The position numbers were made by a program, and so were the translations under genes. From an uncultured Tateyamaria sp. (GTDB lineage Bacteria > Pseudomonadota > Alphaproteobacteria > Rhodobacterales > Rhodobacteraceae): a stretch of DNA of 64,000 nt. Position 1 is the first letter of the stretch. Every line of letters starts with the position of its first letter. The stretch lies in NCBI RefSeq assembly GCF_947503465.1, contig NZ_CANNDN010000002.1:124001-188000 (forward strand), read 5' to 3'. The notes under the pieces were generated by a model. That model had not been told where the DNA came from and ran no database searches. It was given only the letters and a program-made list of their open reading frames with translations. This document shows, piece after piece, positions 9,729 to 19,606 of this stretch.

Positions 9729-11129
9729 ATGGCCGCCCCCAAACTCTATGCCGGTGCCAAGCTGCGCGAGGTACGAACCCGCGTGGGCCTTACGCAAAAG
9801 GACTTTGCCGCCAAACTGGGCGTGTCCCTGCCCTATCTCAACCAGATGGAAAACAACAACCGCCCCGTCAGCACGACGGTGGTGCTGTCGTTGGCCCAGG
9901 AATTCGGGCTGGACGTGACCGAACTCAGCTCCGGTGATGGCGAACGGCTGGTGTCGGACATGCGCGAAGCATTGGCGGACCCGGTATTTTCGGGCGATCT
10001 GCCCCCTATGGCCGACCTGCGGCTTGCCGCCTCGAACGCCCCCGCGCTGGCGCATGCGTTCCTGGACCTGCACCGGGCATACCGGCAAACCCATGAACGG
10101 CTTGCCTCTCTGGACGAGGCATTGGGACGCGAAGACGCCCGCGCCCGTCCCAGCCCATGGGAAGAAGTGCGTGATTTCTTTCACTACTGTGACAACTATA
10201 TCGACGCCGTGGACAAGGCTGCAGAACGGTTTGCGAGTGCCGATGGACAGCACCAGAATATCCGCGTCGCCGCTGTCTCTGCCCTTGCCAATGGCGGTAC
10301 GACGGTCACTTTCGACGACACTGACACGCTGCGCCACTTCGACAGCGCGACCCAAACGCTGACCCTGTCGCACCGCGCAAGCCAAGAAAGCCAAACCTTC
10401 CAGATGCTGTTGCAAGTGGCCCTGCTGCGCCAGGACAAGCTGTTGGAAGCGACGCTGGATTTCGCGCGGTTCCAAACGGACGAGGCCCGCTCGATTGCCA
10501 AGATCGGCCTTGCCAACTATTTCGCGGGTGCGGCGTTGATGCCCTACACACGTTTCCTGCAGGCCGCAAAGGACACGCGCCACGATCTAGAGCAGCTGGC
10601 GACCCTGTTCGGCGCCTCGATCGAACAGGTCTGTCACCGGCTGTCGACCCTGCAACGCCCCGGCGCCAAGGGCGTGCCATTCTTTTTCGTACGGGTGGAT
10701 CGGGCCGGGACAATCACGAAACGCCATTCAGCAACCAGGCTCCAGTTTGCACGGTTTGGCGGCGCCTGTCCGCTTTGGAATGTGCACCGCGCGTTTGAAC
10801 AGCCTGGGCAGTTCCTGCGCCAATTGGCCGAAACACCTGACGGCGTGCGATATATCAGCCTTGCACATGACGTGTCCAAATCGGGTGGGCGTTTCGGCGC
10901 ACCCGTGCGGCGGTTTGCCATCGCGCTGGGATGCGAGGTCAAGCACGCAGAACAGCTGGTCTATGCGGACGGGATGGACATCGGCCGTGCCGAGGCATTC
11001 GAACCGATTGGCATCTCTTGCCGGATTTGCGAACGCAAGATGTGTCACCAGCGCTCGGTCCCGCCGCTGGAACGGCAATTGTCGGTTGATCCCGACACGC
11101 GTGGCGTCCTGCCCTACATCGTGAACTAG
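9729..11129 (+). CDS. pccR: Short-chain fatty acyl-CoA regulator, PccR type
   Basis: 466 residues. The N-terminal XRE-type helix-turn-helix (about 8-65: KLREVRTRVGLTQKDFAAKLGVSLPYLNQMEN) is followed by a region of the ImmA/IrrE-like peptidase fold and a C-terminal ScfR domain. Near the end is the cysteine cluster CRICERKMC (Cys431, 434, 439), characteristic of this family. Known members (PccR, RamB, MccR) sense an acyl-CoA and control its assimilation genes; adjacency to pccB and the matching operator arrays identify this as the propionyl-CoA regulator. The start is supported by the HTH beginning about 8 residues in. Confidence 0.92.
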   Translation: MAAPKLYAGAKLREVRTRVGLTQKDFAAKLGVSLPYLNQMENNNRPVSTTVVLSLAQEFGLDVTELSSGDGERLVSDMREALADPVFSGDLPPMADLRLAASNAPALAHAFLDLHRAYRQTHERLASLDEALGREDARARPSPWEEVRDFFHYCDNYIDAVDKAAERFASADGQHQNIRVAAVSALANGGTTVTFDDTDTLRHFDSATQTLTLSHRASQESQTFQMLLQVALLRQDKLLEATLDFARFQTDEARSIAKIGLANYFAGAALMPYTRFLQAAKDTRHDLEQLATLFGASIEQVCHRLSTLQRPGAKGVPFFFVRVDRAGTITKRHSATRLQFARFGGACPLWNVHRAFEQPGQFLRQLAETPDGVRYISLAHDVSKSGGRFGAPVRRFAIALGCEVKHAEQLVYADGMDIGRAEAFEPIGISCRICERKMCHQRSVPPLERQLSVDPDTRGVLPYIVN

Positions 11130-11145
11130 GCGATCCGCCTGACGC

Positions 11146-11796
11146 TCATCGCCGCGCCGGACGCCACCCGGCCTGTCGCGCCTGCGCCGCCGAACAGAAC
11201 CACCGCTCGCCCCGCGCCTCGTTTATGCCGGTCCGCTCATAGAAGTCCTGCCCTGGCATGTGAAAGATGTATCCGTTGGGCGAAATATTGCCCTTGATCC
11301 GGCATGCCGGGTCGGGTGGTATCCGCCCATTGGCCCGCGTCTGCCGGAACTGCGCGGGCGATTGCACCCGGACTCCGTGCAAGCCCCGATCCGCCACATA
11401 GGCCGACTTTTCATCAAGGTCATAGTCCATGCCATACTTGCGATAGGCAAAGGCCAACCCGGCTGCCACGATCTCGGCCCCCATGTCCGATCCTGCAACC
11501 GCACATTTGGCCACCGTCCGCCCATGCCGGTCCGTATCGCGCGGCTGGCACGTGACCTGTCTGCCCTCGTACATCGCACGCACCTGCCCCGTGACCCACG
11601 CGCCGCATGCAAAGGGCAGGCCCTGTTCGGTCTTGCAAGACTGGCCGATCTCAGGCGCATCAATGGCGTGCAGGCGAATGCGGATGCCGCCCACATCAAT
11701 CGTGTCCGCATCAATGACCCGCACAATGCCGCGAATGTCTGCGCCCGCGAGGTTGGGCAAAAGCAGGAGAACAAGAACGGAACAAAGTCTTAACAT
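11146..11796 (-). CDS. Secreted thermonuclease-like (SNase) protein
   Basis: 216 residues with a signal peptide (MLRLCSVLVLLLLPNLAGA, cleavage near residue 19). The SNase fold follows: RVIDADTIDVGGIRIRLHAIDAPEIGQ, then RDTDRHGRTVAKC and AGLAFAYRKYG. The catalytic Arg (IRLHAIDAPE), Glu/Asp and second Arg (DRHGRTVA) positions are retained, so a Ca2+-dependent phosphodiesterase active on exported nucleic acid is plausible. After residue ~140 comes an extra C-terminal region with several cysteines and tryptophans (IKGNISPNGYIFHMPGQDFYE), seen in proteobacterial homologues. The start codon lies inside a 40-bp inverted repeat (11787-11826). Confidence 0.88.
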   Translation of the reverse strand: MLRLCSVLVLLLLPNLAGADIRGIVRVIDADTIDVGGIRIRLHAIDAPEIGQSCKTEQGLPFACGAWVTGQVRAMYEGRQVTCQPRDTDRHGRTVAKCAVAGSDMGAEIVAAGLAFAYRKYGMDYDLDEKSAYVADRGLHGVRVQSPAQFRQTRANGRIPPDPACRIKGNISPNGYIFHMPGQDFYERTGINEARGERWFCSAAQARQAGWRPARR

Positions 11797-11826
11797 ACCG
11801 TTAACATGGCAACGGTTCGTTAAGAC
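11787..11826. repeat. 40-bp inverted repeat spanning the nuclease start codon
   Basis: Arms GTCTTAACATACCGTT (11787-11802) and AACGGTTCGTTAAGAC (11811-11826) are complementary at 14 of 16 positions, with an 8-bp centre. The left arm plus neighbour also contains TTAA-N7-TTAAC (11790-11805), the consensus of the cell-cycle regulator CtrA. The ATG of the nuclease gene (11796-11794) lies inside it. As RNA it could form a hairpin hiding the start codon; as DNA it could be an operator. Confidence 0.6.
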
Positions 11827-11850
11827 TTCAAACAGAACTTGCGACGTACG

Positions 11851-13497
11851 TTAACGCTGCGCCGTTTCCCAATCCGGGTGAATCCAGGGCACATCGTTGC
11901 TGCGGGGCAGATGGCGGCCCAGGATGTGATCGGCCATCTTCTCGCCGGTCATGATGGATGGACCATTCAGGTTGCCATTGGTGATGCGTGGAAAGACCGA
12001 ACTGTCCACAACGCGTAACGCCTCCACACCGATCACCCGGCCTTGGGGATCGACCACGCTCATCGGATCACCCGTGCGGCCCATGCGACAGGTGCCGCAC
12101 GGGTGATAGGCGCTTTCTGCATGTTCGCGGATGATGTCATCCAGCGCGGCGTCGCTCTGGTGGGCGGCGCCCGGCTGGATTTCATGCTTCACGAATGGGG
12201 CAAAAGCGTCCTGGCCAAAGATCTCTCGCGTCAATCGGATCGACGTGCGGAAATCCTCCCAATCCTGCGGGGTGCTCATGTAATTGAACCGGATCACCGG
12301 GTCATCGGCGGGGTTCGCGGACCGCAAGGTCACCGCCCCGCGAGAGGGAGAGCGCATCGGGCCGACATGGGCCTGAAATCCGTGCCCATCAGCTGCCGTT
12401 TGCCCGTCATAGCGCACGGCGATGGGCAAAAAATGGTATTGGATGTCGGGGTACGGCACCCCCGCGCGGCTGCGAATGAAGGCGGCGCTTTCAAACTGGT
12501 TCGATGCGCCCAGACCCGTGCCGGTGAACAGCCACTGCGCCCCGATCAGCGCCTTGGAAAACAGGTTCCAGTATTTGTACAGCGTGATCGGCTGTTTGGA
12601 GGCATACTGGATATACATCTCCAGATGGTCCTGCAGGTTCGCCCCGACACCGGGACGGTCCGCCACCACATCAATTCCATGGTCGGCCAGATGGGCACCC
12701 GGGCCGATACCCGACAACATGAGGATCTTGGGCGAGTTGATGGACGACGCCGCAAGGATGACCTCGACGCGTGCCTTGACGGTGGTTCCGCCTGCCAGGA
12801 CAATACCCGTGGCGCGGCCATCGGCCATCTCCACCCGCTCGACCAAACCACGGACCAGATCGCAGTTGGACCGCTTCAGCGCCGGCTTCAGATAGGCGTT
12901 GGCCGCAGACCAGCGCCGCCCCTTGTGGACAGTCTGCTCCATGGGGCCAAAGCCCTCCTGCTTTTGTCCATTGTAGTCGTCGGTCACCTCGTACCCGGCC
13001 TGCCGACCGGCCTCGACAAAGGCGGCAAACAGCGGATTGGTGCGTGGCCCCCGCGTGACATGCAACGGCCCATCGGCGCCGCGCCAGGCCGGATCACCGC
13101 CATGGCCATTGCCGTCCCAGGCTTCCATCCGTTTGAAATAGGGCAACACGTCCGCATAGGCCCAACCATCGGCGCCGCTCTCGGCCCAGTGGTCATAGTC
13201 CATGGCATGGCCGCGCACATAGACCATGCCGTTGATGGACGATGACCCTCCTACGACCTTGCCGCGCGGACAGGCCAGCCGGCGGCCACCCAGATGCGGC
13301 TCCGGCTCTGATCGGTACCCCCAATCATAGCGTTTCATGTTCATCGGATAAGACAGCGCCGCAGGCATCTGAATGAAGGGGCCCGCATCCGTCCCCCCAT
13401 GCTCGATGACCAGAACGGACTTGCCGGCCTCCGCCAACCGGTAGGCCACGGCACAGCCCGACGACCCAGCCCCCACAATCACATAATCCGCTTCCAT
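11851..13497 (-). CDS. betA: Choline dehydrogenase
   Basis: 548 residues, a full-length GMC oxidoreductase. It oxidises choline to betaine aldehyde at the inner membrane, using FAD. The FAD-binding GAGSSG motif is at residues 9-14, the GMC signature [20 protein letters not shown] is near residue 85, and the C-terminal HPCGTCRMG (His465) and NGNLNGPS (Asn near 511) provide the catalytic His/Asn pair. It is the last gene of the betI-betC-betB-betA cluster and follows betB after a 254-bp hairpin-rich gap, so its mRNA level may be set separately. Confidence 0.96.
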   Translation of the reverse strand: MEADYVIVGAGSSGCAVAYRLAEAGKSVLVIEHGGTDAGPFIQMPAALSYPMNMKRYDWGYRSEPEPHLGGRRLACPRGKVVGGSSSINGMVYVRGHAMDYDHWAESGADGWAYADVLPYFKRMEAWDGNGHGGDPAWRGADGPLHVTRGPRTNPLFAAFVEAGRQAGYEVTDDYNGQKQEGFGPMEQTVHKGRRWSAANAYLKPALKRSNCDLVRGLVERVEMADGRATGIVLAGGTTVKARVEVILAASSINSPKILMLSGIGPGAHLADHGIDVVADRPGVGANLQDHLEMYIQYASKQPITLYKYWNLFSKALIGAQWLFTGTGLGASNQFESAAFIRSRAGVPYPDIQYHFLPIAVRYDGQTAADGHGFQAHVGPMRSPSRGAVTLRSANPADDPVIRFNYMSTPQDWEDFRTSIRLTREIFGQDAFAPFVKHEIQPGAAHQSDAALDDIIREHAESAYHPCGTCRMGRTGDPMSVVDPQGRVIGVEALRVVDSSVFPRITNGNLNGPSIMTGEKMADHILGRHLPRSNDVPWIHPDWETAQR

Positions 13498-13586
13498 TGC
13501 TCACCTTCCGTGAGTCCGCGAAAGGTCAAGACGGGCCAAAGGCCCCCGCGCCCGGCGCGGCCTGGTCTTGAGGTTTCGGGGAATCG

Positions 13587-13740
13587 CATCTCATCCTTGA
13601 TGAGGTGCCTTGGGGATCAAACCGATCCCTCAAGCACCTCTCAGCAAAAATCCTTCACATCCCACATGGCGCAACACCGCCCCCCGCGCGCCCTTGTTCG
13701 GAGCGCGGGGTGGGTGGGCGGGAGCGCTCCGAAAAAGGGC
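13587..13740. repeat. Hairpin-rich betB-betA intergenic region
   Basis: Three inverted repeats lie in this gap: CTCATC/GATGAG (13590-13604); a long imperfect stem GAGGTGC...GATC with GATC...GCACCTC (13602-13640, 5-nt loop, one bulge); and GCCCTTgtTCGGAGCG with CGCTCCGAaaAAGGGC (13690-13705 and 13725-13740). None is followed by a proper T tract in the direction of transcription. They could stabilise or process the bet mRNA. The rest of the gap holds no gene. Confidence 0.6.
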
Positions 13741-13751
13741 GTCCTTCCCCA

Positions 13752-15209
13752 TCAGAACGGGGCCTCCAGATCGCCCATGCGCACATAGACCGACTTCACC
13801 TGACTGTAATGCTCGATGGCTGCGCTCGAATTCTCGCGCCCGACGCCAGAGGCTTTCACACCACCAAAGGGCGCCTCGACCGGCGCGTCATTATAGGTGT
13901 TGATATAACAGGTCCCCGCCTCGAACCCGGCAGCCACACGGTGCGCGCGCGCCAGGTCGCGGGTGAACACGCCCGCCGCCAGACCGAATTGTGTGTCATT
14001 GGCCCGGGCCAGCACATCCTCCTCGGTCTCGAAATCCAGCACGGCCATGACGGGGCCAAAAATCTCTTCCCGCGCGATGGTCATGTCGTCGGTCACGCCC
14101 GCAAAGACGGTCGGCTCCAGAAAAAACCCATCGCGGTCCAGCCGGTTGCCGCCGCAAACAAGCTGTGCGCCCTCCTCTTGCCCCTTGGCGATGTAGCCCT
14201 GCACAATCTCCATCTGCCGTGCGCTGACCATGGGACCAAAGCTGGTTTCAGGATCCTGCGGATCACCGATCACGGCCGCACGCAGCCGTTCGGTCAGGCG
14301 TGCGAGGAAGGCGTCCTTGATTGCCTTGTGCACAAAGACACGTGTACCGTTGGAACAGACCTGGCCCGAGGAATAGAAGTTGCCGAGGATTGCCCCCGAC
14401 ACGGCGTTTTCGACGTCTGCATCGTCGAAGATGATCAAGGGCGACTTGCCGCCCAGCTCCATCGTCACATGCTTCATGCCTTCGGCAGCTGCGGCATAAA
14501 CCTTGCGCCCCGTCGGCACCGATCCCGTCAGCGATACCTTGTCGACCCGCGCATCGCCGACCAATGCCGCGCCCACATCGCCCAAGCCCTGCACCACGTT
14601 ATAGACGCCGGCAGGCGCACCCGCCTCGTGCAGGATTTCAGCGACCTTCAGCGCACATAGCGGCGTCGTTTCAGACGGCTTGAACACCATGGTGTTGCCA
14701 CAGGCAAGCGCGGGCGCTCCCTTCCAACTGGCAATCTGCGTGGGATAGTTCCATGCACCGATCCCGACGCAGACCCCCAAAGGCTCGCGACGGGTATAGA
14801 CCCAGTCTTCCCCCAGCTGGATATGCGCGCCCGTCAGGGTCGCGGCCATCCCGCCAAAATATTCCAGCGCATCCGCCCCGCTGGTGGCATCCACCACGGA
14901 CGTCTCCTGATATGGCTTGCCCGTATCATAGGTTTCCAGCACCGACAGATCGTGGTTGCGTGCGCGCATGATGTCGGCGGCCCGGCGCAGTATACGGCCC
15001 CGTTCAGTGCCGGTCATCGCGGCCCACTCCGCCTGCGCCGTACGCGCTGCATTCAGCGCCCGGTCAATGATTGCAGGCGTCGCGGAGTGGACACGCCCGA
15101 TCACCTCGCCGGTCGCGGGGTAAATCACGTCAATGGGCGTTCCTTCGGTATCTTCGACATATTCGCCAGCGATAAAATGGCTGGCCGTGGGTTGGGTTGG
15201 ATAGGTCAT
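13752..15209 (-). CDS. betB: Betaine aldehyde dehydrogenase
   Basis: 485 residues. It oxidises betaine aldehyde to glycine betaine with NAD(P)+, the second step of osmoprotectant synthesis from choline. Typical ALDH features: cofactor-binding [20 protein letters not shown] (about 149-168), the Rossmann GSVPTG loop (229-234), the general base Glu251 in MELGGKSP and the catalytic Cys285 in [11 protein letters not shown]. The C-terminal oligomerisation segment is complete ([16 protein letters not shown]). It starts 40 bp after the betC stop. Confidence 0.96.
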   Translation of the reverse strand: MTYPTQPTASHFIAGEYVEDTEGTPIDVIYPATGEVIGRVHSATPAIIDRALNAARTAQAEWAAMTGTERGRILRRAADIMRARNHDLSVLETYDTGKPYQETSVVDATSGADALEYFGGMAATLTGAHIQLGEDWVYTRREPLGVCVGIGAWNYPTQIASWKGAPALACGNTMVFKPSETTPLCALKVAEILHEAGAPAGVYNVVQGLGDVGAALVGDARVDKVSLTGSVPTGRKVYAAAAEGMKHVTMELGGKSPLIIFDDADVENAVSGAILGNFYSSGQVCSNGTRVFVHKAIKDAFLARLTERLRAAVIGDPQDPETSFGPMVSARQMEIVQGYIAKGQEEGAQLVCGGNRLDRDGFFLEPTVFAGVTDDMTIAREEIFGPVMAVLDFETEEDVLARANDTQFGLAAGVFTRDLARAHRVAAGFEAGTCYINTYNDAPVEAPFGGVKASGVGRENSSAAIEHYSQVKSVYVRMGDLEAPF

Positions 15210-15249
15210 TCTCGCCTCCGGCGGACATATTTTTCGAACAATGAAAACG

Positions 15250-16758
15250 CTATTCGCCCCGTGGGAATCGCTGGTTCTCTTCCAGCACGTTCAGGTCCAT
15301 GTGGTTGCGCATGTACCGTTCCGAGGCCTTTTGCAGCGGTTGGTAATCCCAGGGAAAATAGCCCCCCTTTCGCAGCGCCTCGTAAACAACCCAGCGGCGG
15401 GCCTGACTGGCGCGCACCTCGGCGTCGAACCGGTCAAGGTCCCACCGGGCGTCGGCCTTGGCCTGCAATTGCGCCAGCGTTCCCTGATGGGCGGGAACGT
15501 CGGCAAGGTTGGTCAACTCTTGCGGATCGGCATCGAGGTCAAAGAGCTGATCCGGGTCCAGCGCACAGCGGTTGAATTTCCACTTGCCGTATCGCAGCGA
15601 CACCATCGGGGCGTAGGACGCCTCGGCCGCGTATTCCATCGCGACGGGTTCGGTGCGTTCCACCCCCTGCCCCTGCGGCACCAGCGACTGTCCGGTGGTC
15701 CATGGCATCACGTCTGACATGTCCACGCCCGCCAGATCGCACAGCGTGGGGCACACGTCGATATTGGACACCGGGTCAGTGACAAGGCCCGGCGCCATCG
15801 ACGGGGCCGCGATCATCAATGGCACCCGCGCGGACCCTTCATAGAAGGACATCTTGAACCACAGCCCCCGCGCGCCCAGCATGTCGCCGTGATCAGAGAC
15901 AAACAGGATGATCGCCTCTTGCCGCGTACCTTCCAACGCTTCCAGCACTTCGCCGATCTTGTCGTCGAGATAGGAGATATTGGCAAAATATGCGCGCCGC
16001 GACCGGCGGATGTCGTCATCCGAGATGTTGAAATTGTCCCGGTCGTTGGCATCGAGGATGCGCTGCGAATGTGGGTCCTGATCCGCGTAGGGGATCGGGC
16101 CCACCTCGGGCATCAGGTGGTCGCAGTCCTTGTAAAGGTCCCAGTATTTTCTGCGCGCCACGTAAGGATCATGCGGATGTGTGAAGCTGACGGTCAAACA
16201 CCAGGGCCGCGCATCGTGGCCGCGCCCCAGATCATAGATCTTGCGGGTCGCGTGATACGCCACCTCGTCATCGAACTCGAGCTGGTTGGTGATCTCGGCG
16301 ACACCCGCGCCCGTGACCGACCCCATGTTGTGATACCACCAGTCGATCCGCTCGCCCGGCTTGCGATAATCCGGCGTCCAGCCGAAATCGGGCGGATAGA
16401 CATCCGTGGTCAGCCGTTCCTCGAACCCATGCAACTGGTCGGGACCGACAAAGTGCATCTTGCCCGACAGGCACGTCTGATAGCCTGCGCGCCGCAGATG
16501 GTGGGCATAGGTGGGGATGGCGGACGGGAATTCCGCCGCGTTGTCGTAGACGCCCGTTGCACTGGGCAATTGGCCGGACATGAAGGCCGCGCGCCCCGGC
16601 GCGCACAGGGGTGAGGCGGTGTAGGCGTTGCGGAAGCGGGTGGACCGCGCGGCGAGGTTCTTCAGGTTCGGCGCATGCAGCCAATCGACAGGCCCATCGG
16701 GGAAAAGCGTGCCGTTCAATTGATCCACCATGAAGATCAGGATGTTGGGCTGGGTCAT
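15250..16758 (-). CDS. betC: Choline-sulfatase
   Basis: 502 residues. It hydrolyses choline-O-sulfate to choline and sulfate, feeding betA and betB. The sulfatase signature CAPGR starts at Cys52 ([15 protein letters not shown]), which is converted to formylglycine in active enzymes. Metal-binding residues are at the N-terminus (FMVDQLNG; this subfamily has Asp-Gln rather than Asp-Asp) and in the [13 protein letters not shown] segment. The C-terminal choline-sulfatase domain ([21 protein letters not shown]) is present. The start overlaps the betI stop by 4 nt (ATGA), so it is coupled to betI. Confidence 0.96.
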   Translation of the reverse strand: MTQPNILIFMVDQLNGTLFPDGPVDWLHAPNLKNLAARSTRFRNAYTASPLCAPGRAAFMSGQLPSATGVYDNAAEFPSAIPTYAHHLRRAGYQTCLSGKMHFVGPDQLHGFEERLTTDVYPPDFGWTPDYRKPGERIDWWYHNMGSVTGAGVAEITNQLEFDDEVAYHATRKIYDLGRGHDARPWCLTVSFTHPHDPYVARRKYWDLYKDCDHLMPEVGPIPYADQDPHSQRILDANDRDNFNISDDDIRRSRRAYFANISYLDDKIGEVLEALEGTRQEAIILFVSDHGDMLGARGLWFKMSFYEGSARVPLMIAAPSMAPGLVTDPVSNIDVCPTLCDLAGVDMSDVMPWTTGQSLVPQGQGVERTEPVAMEYAAEASYAPMVSLRYGKWKFNRCALDPDQLFDLDADPQELTNLADVPAHQGTLAQLQAKADARWDLDRFDAEVRASQARRWVVYEALRKGGYFPWDYQPLQKASERYMRNHMDLNVLEENQRFPRGE

Positions 16759-17330
16759 TGGTGCGCTCCTGTCACCTTGTCCAGGGCCCGCAGCGCGGTG
16801 GACATTGCCGCGTCGCGCGACGCGTCCTTGGCCAGGGCCGCGCGCAAGTACAGCCCATCGATCAGGGCCCCCAACATGTCCGCGTCCCCACGGGGATCGC
16901 TGCTGATCCCGCGCAGGGCGTGGGTCAGGTTGGATCGCAGACGGCGCTGGTACAGGACCAGCAGCCGGTGCGTTTCAGGATGGGTGGTGGCCTGGGCATA
17001 AAGTGTCATCCAGGCCCCGACCGTCGCAGGCGCAAAGCAGGACGGCGCAAAGCTGGCGGCAATCAACGCTTCGGCCCGGGCGCGTGGCGTGCGGGATCGC
17101 GCCAGCGCTTCGACCACCTCGGCCCGGAAATCGCGCAAGATCTGGCCCATGGCCGCCAGAAAGATCTGGTGCTTGCCCCCGAAATAGTGATGCGCAAGCG
17201 CCGTCGACATGCCGGCCCGCTTGGCGATCTGGCCCACGGTGACATCCAGCGACCCGGCCGCGCCGATCTCGGCAATCGTGGCCTCGACTAGGGCCGCCCT
17301 GCGGATCGGCTCCATTCCCAATTTCGGCAC
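16755..17330 (-). CDS. betI: TetR-type repressor of the bet operon
   Basis: 191 residues from the GTG at 17330. I prefer this to the ATG 21 bp upstream because GGAGGA lies 4 nt before it and because BetI proteins typically begin MPKLGMEPIRR. The N-terminal helix-turn-helix (IAKRAGMSTALAHHYFGGKHQIF, about 30-52) is followed by the BetI ligand domain. BetI represses the choline genes and is released by choline. A perfect inverted repeat at 17371-17398, 41 bp upstream, is the obvious operator. First gene of betICBA. Confidence 0.93.
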   Translation of the reverse strand: MPKLGMEPIRRAALVEATIAEIGAAGSLDVTVGQIAKRAGMSTALAHHYFGGKHQIFLAAMGQILRDFRAEVVEALARSRTPRARAEALIAASFAPSCFAPATVGAWMTLYAQATTHPETHRLLVLYQRRLRSNLTHALRGISSDPRGDADMLGALIDGLYLRAALAKDASRDAAMSTALRALDKVTGAHQ

Positions 17331-17370
17331 GGCGTCCTCCGGTCCTTGCATCGTCGCGCAAGGTGCGGGG

Positions 17371-17403
17371 TTTTTATTGATCCGTCAATCAATAAAAAGT
17401 CAA
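17371..17403 (-). promoter_or_regulatory. betI promoter with perfect BetI-like operator
   Basis: TTTTTATTGAT (17371-17381) and ATCAATAAAAA (17388-17398) form a perfect 11-bp inverted repeat around CCGTCA. The core TTGAT-N6-ATCAA resembles known BetI operators. A -35-like TTGACT (complement of 17398-17403) and a weak -10 (TCAATA, 17375-17380) at 17-bp spacing overlap it, the arrangement expected for repression. The same repeat could act as a weak terminator for the EamA gene that ends at 17400. Confidence 0.7.
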
Positions 17404-18302
17404 AGCTTGGTTGCAGGGCTCGGAGGTGTGATCGGGCGCCGTTTCAACACCGCTTCGCGCCAGGTGATAAAGGACACGGCAGCCAGAATAAGCGCACCGC
17501 CCAGAATGACCCAGACATCGACCGGTTCGGCAAACACCAGCGCGCCCAGCAGGACAGCCCAGACCAGCTGCAGGAAGGTGACGGGTTGGGTCACGGTGAC
17601 TGGGGCCGCGGCAAAGGCCATGGTCATTGTGTAATGTCCGGCGGTGGCAAAGCAGGCGACCAGAAACAGCAGGCCCGTTTCGCCCCAGGTGGGCCACACC
17701 CAATTGGCAAGGGCAAACGGGGCAAGGCAGATGGTCACGACAATCGACAACATGGCCACGACGACAGCCGGTTTCGCCTCATCCGCCATGATCTTCGCCA
17801 AAAGGTACGATCCTGCAAAGCTGATGGCACAAAACAACATGGCAATGTGTCCGGGGGCCACCTCGCGAAAGCCGGGGCGCAGGATGACGGCAGTGCCGAT
17901 CAGGGCGACGACAATGGCCGCGATTCGGCGCAAGGCCAACCGCTCGCCCAGAAACAGCGCGGCCCCGATGCTGACATAGACCGGCGCGAGGTAATTCATC
18001 GCCGTCACTTCGGCGATGGGAATGCGGGTCATTGCAAAAAACCACAGGATCACGCCACCGGTGTGAAACACACCGCGCATCGAAAACAGCCGCCATTGCC
18101 GCGCTGTCAGATGGGCCGCACGCAAGGCGGGCAACATGGGCAGCAAAAACACCAGGCCCAGCAGATAGCGCAGGAATGCCGCCTCGGCCGGCGGAATGCG
18201 GTCGCCCATGTATTTGACCAGCGCGGTCACAGCCACAAAACAAAAGCCGGTGACAAGCATCCAGAAGACAGCGATCAGCGGACGAGAGGGGGAGGCACTC
18301 AT
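17400..18302 (-). CDS. EamA/DMT-family transporter
   Basis: 300 residues from the ATG at 18302; a GTG at 18335 would add 11 residues that look non-native. Ten membrane segments in two EamA repeats are expected; the first repeat starts LIAVFWMLVTGFCFVAVTALVKYMG and contains RIPPAEAAFLRYLLG and FFAMTRIPIAEVTAMNYLAPVY, typical of inner-membrane metabolite exporters. It lies 40 bp after a LysE-type gene and 70 bp before betI. Substrate unknown; despite proximity, the operator in front of betI separates it from the bet operon. Confidence 0.87.
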   Translation of the reverse strand: MSASPSRPLIAVFWMLVTGFCFVAVTALVKYMGDRIPPAEAAFLRYLLGLVFLLPMLPALRAAHLTARQWRLFSMRGVFHTGGVILWFFAMTRIPIAEVTAMNYLAPVYVSIGAALFLGERLALRRIAAIVVALIGTAVILRPGFREVAPGHIAMLFCAISFAGSYLLAKIMADEAKPAVVVAMLSIVVTICLAPFALANWVWPTWGETGLLFLVACFATAGHYTMTMAFAAAPVTVTQPVTFLQLVWAVLLGALVFAEPVDVWVILGGALILAAVSFITWREAVLKRRPITPPSPATKL

Positions 18303-18341
18303 GCCCCCATGAACCCCGAAACCATGACCAAGCACAAGGCG

Positions 18342-18938
18342 TCAGAGCAGCAGCAATTTCAACGCGATGCCCCACATGGTCAACGCGATGATCGCGTCCA
18401 GAACCTGCCATGCCCTCTGGTTGGCAAAAAGCGGCGCCAGCAGGCGCGCACCATAACCAAGGGAAAAGAAAAACGTGAAACTGGCCAGCACGGCGCCAAT
18501 GCCAAACAGCAACCGGTCCGGGTACTGGGCCGAGATCGACCCGATCAACACAACCGTGTCCAGATAGACATGCGGGTTCAACCACGTCAGGGCCAGAACA
18601 GTCAGAATGGCAGCACGCAGGCTCTGCACATCACCGCCCGACGTGTCCATGGCCGCGCCGCCCTTCCAGGCTGACCGCGCATTCTGCCAGCCATACCAGA
18701 TCAGGAACGCGGCACCGCCATAGCGCATCACCGCCTCGAACCACGGAAGCGCTTCGGCCAAGGCGCCAAATCCGGCCACCCCGCCTGCGATCAAAACCGC
18801 GTCGCAGGTGGCGCAGGTCAGGCACACCCAGAACACATGCAACCGCCGCAGCCCCTGTCGCAGGACAAACGCATTTTGCGCCCCGATCGCCAGGATCAGG
18901 GACAGAGACAGCAAAAACCCGGGAACGAAAGAGGCCAT
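18342..18938 (-). CDS. LysE/ArgO-family amino acid exporter
   Basis: 198 residues from the ATG at 18938 (GTG at 18950 is an alternative). Six membrane segments are expected. The family signature GAQNAFVLRQGLRR is near the N-terminus, followed by CDAVLIAGGVAGFG and, in the middle, LTWLNPHVYLDTVVLIG, all typical of LysE/ArgO exporters of basic amino acids. No ArgP-like regulator is adjacent. It appears to be co-transcribed with the EamA gene downstream. Confidence 0.9.
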   Translation of the reverse strand: MASFVPGFLLSLSLILAIGAQNAFVLRQGLRRLHVFWVCLTCATCDAVLIAGGVAGFGALAEALPWFEAVMRYGGAAFLIWYGWQNARSAWKGGAAMDTSGGDVQSLRAAILTVLALTWLNPHVYLDTVVLIGSISAQYPDRLLFGIGAVLASFTFFFSLGYGARLLAPLFANQRAWQVLDAIIALTMWGIALKLLLL

Positions 18939-19219
18939 GACACGGTTCACATTGCAACGCGACAGGATCTATCCATATGAACTCTGCGCTGCAACCCCGC
19001 GCGAGCTATACGTTTTCTGCAGATCAGCCTTGCGCAATTGGGCAGAGCATTCCGGCACCGACGTCCCTATATCGATCCAACCCGCGTGACATATCACGCA
19101 TTGACCTACTGCCAGCAGTTGTCATCTGACGCAGGTATCACGTTGATCTGATCTTTGATGATTGGCGTATGACCTTACAGACCCCATATGCTGGTCAACG
19201 ATAACAAGGATGAAATCCG

Positions 19220-19456
19220 ATGCTTGACGATACACATACCGTCGACCTGACCAAGCAGGACCTCGAATTGATCGAGGCCGCGTTGCAAACCCAGGAAAAG
19301 ATCCTGTCCGTGCAAAGCCGCGCGGGCGGTGCCGCTGCGCGCACCCGCTTGAACGATCTCAAGGGCCTGATGCGCCGCTTGCGCCGGCAGACACCCGCAC
19401 CCCATGCCGACGGCTCACAAAGCTGGAGCCAGGTGGCGCGTCAACTGTTCTTCTGA
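19220..19456 (+). CDS. Hypothetical protein, 78 residues
   Basis: A short helical, charged protein (DLTKQDLELIEAALQTQEKILSVQ, then ARTRLNDLKGLMRRLRRQ) with no membrane segment; the heptad spacing suggests a helical hairpin or short coiled coil. A good Rho-independent terminator follows at 19490-19526, which supports the gene. The upstream 270 bp to the LysE gene contain no other gene. Function unknown. Confidence 0.65.
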   Translation: MLDDTHTVDLTKQDLELIEAALQTQEKILSVQSRAGGAAARTRLNDLKGLMRRLRRQTPAPHADGSQSWSQVARQLFF

Positions 19457-19489
19457 TCCGCAGCGGAACAGCCCCCGAAGGCAAGACTG

Positions 19490-19526
19490 AACGCCGCGCC
19501 TGGTGACAGGGCGGCGTTTTGCTTTT
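19490..19526 (+). terminator. Rho-independent terminator
   Basis: AACGCCGC (19490-19497) pairs with GCGGCGTT (19511-19518) and is followed by TTGCTTTTGC. It lies 34 bp after the stop codon of the 78-residue gene. Confidence 0.75.
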
Positions 19527-19606
19527 GCAACGGGCAAGACAGCGTGCGCGGCGACCGACGCAATCCCCGGCACCACCATGCGCCAGCGCGCATACATGAA
19601 ACAGCG

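Noticed and set aside
17331-17351. The upstream ATG for betI
   Set aside because: GGAGGA is correctly spaced only for the GTG at 17330, and BetI proteins usually begin at that point.
17346-18674. A 442-codon open frame opposite the EamA and LysE genes
   Set aside because: Same mirror effect; no ribosome binding site and no recognisable domain.
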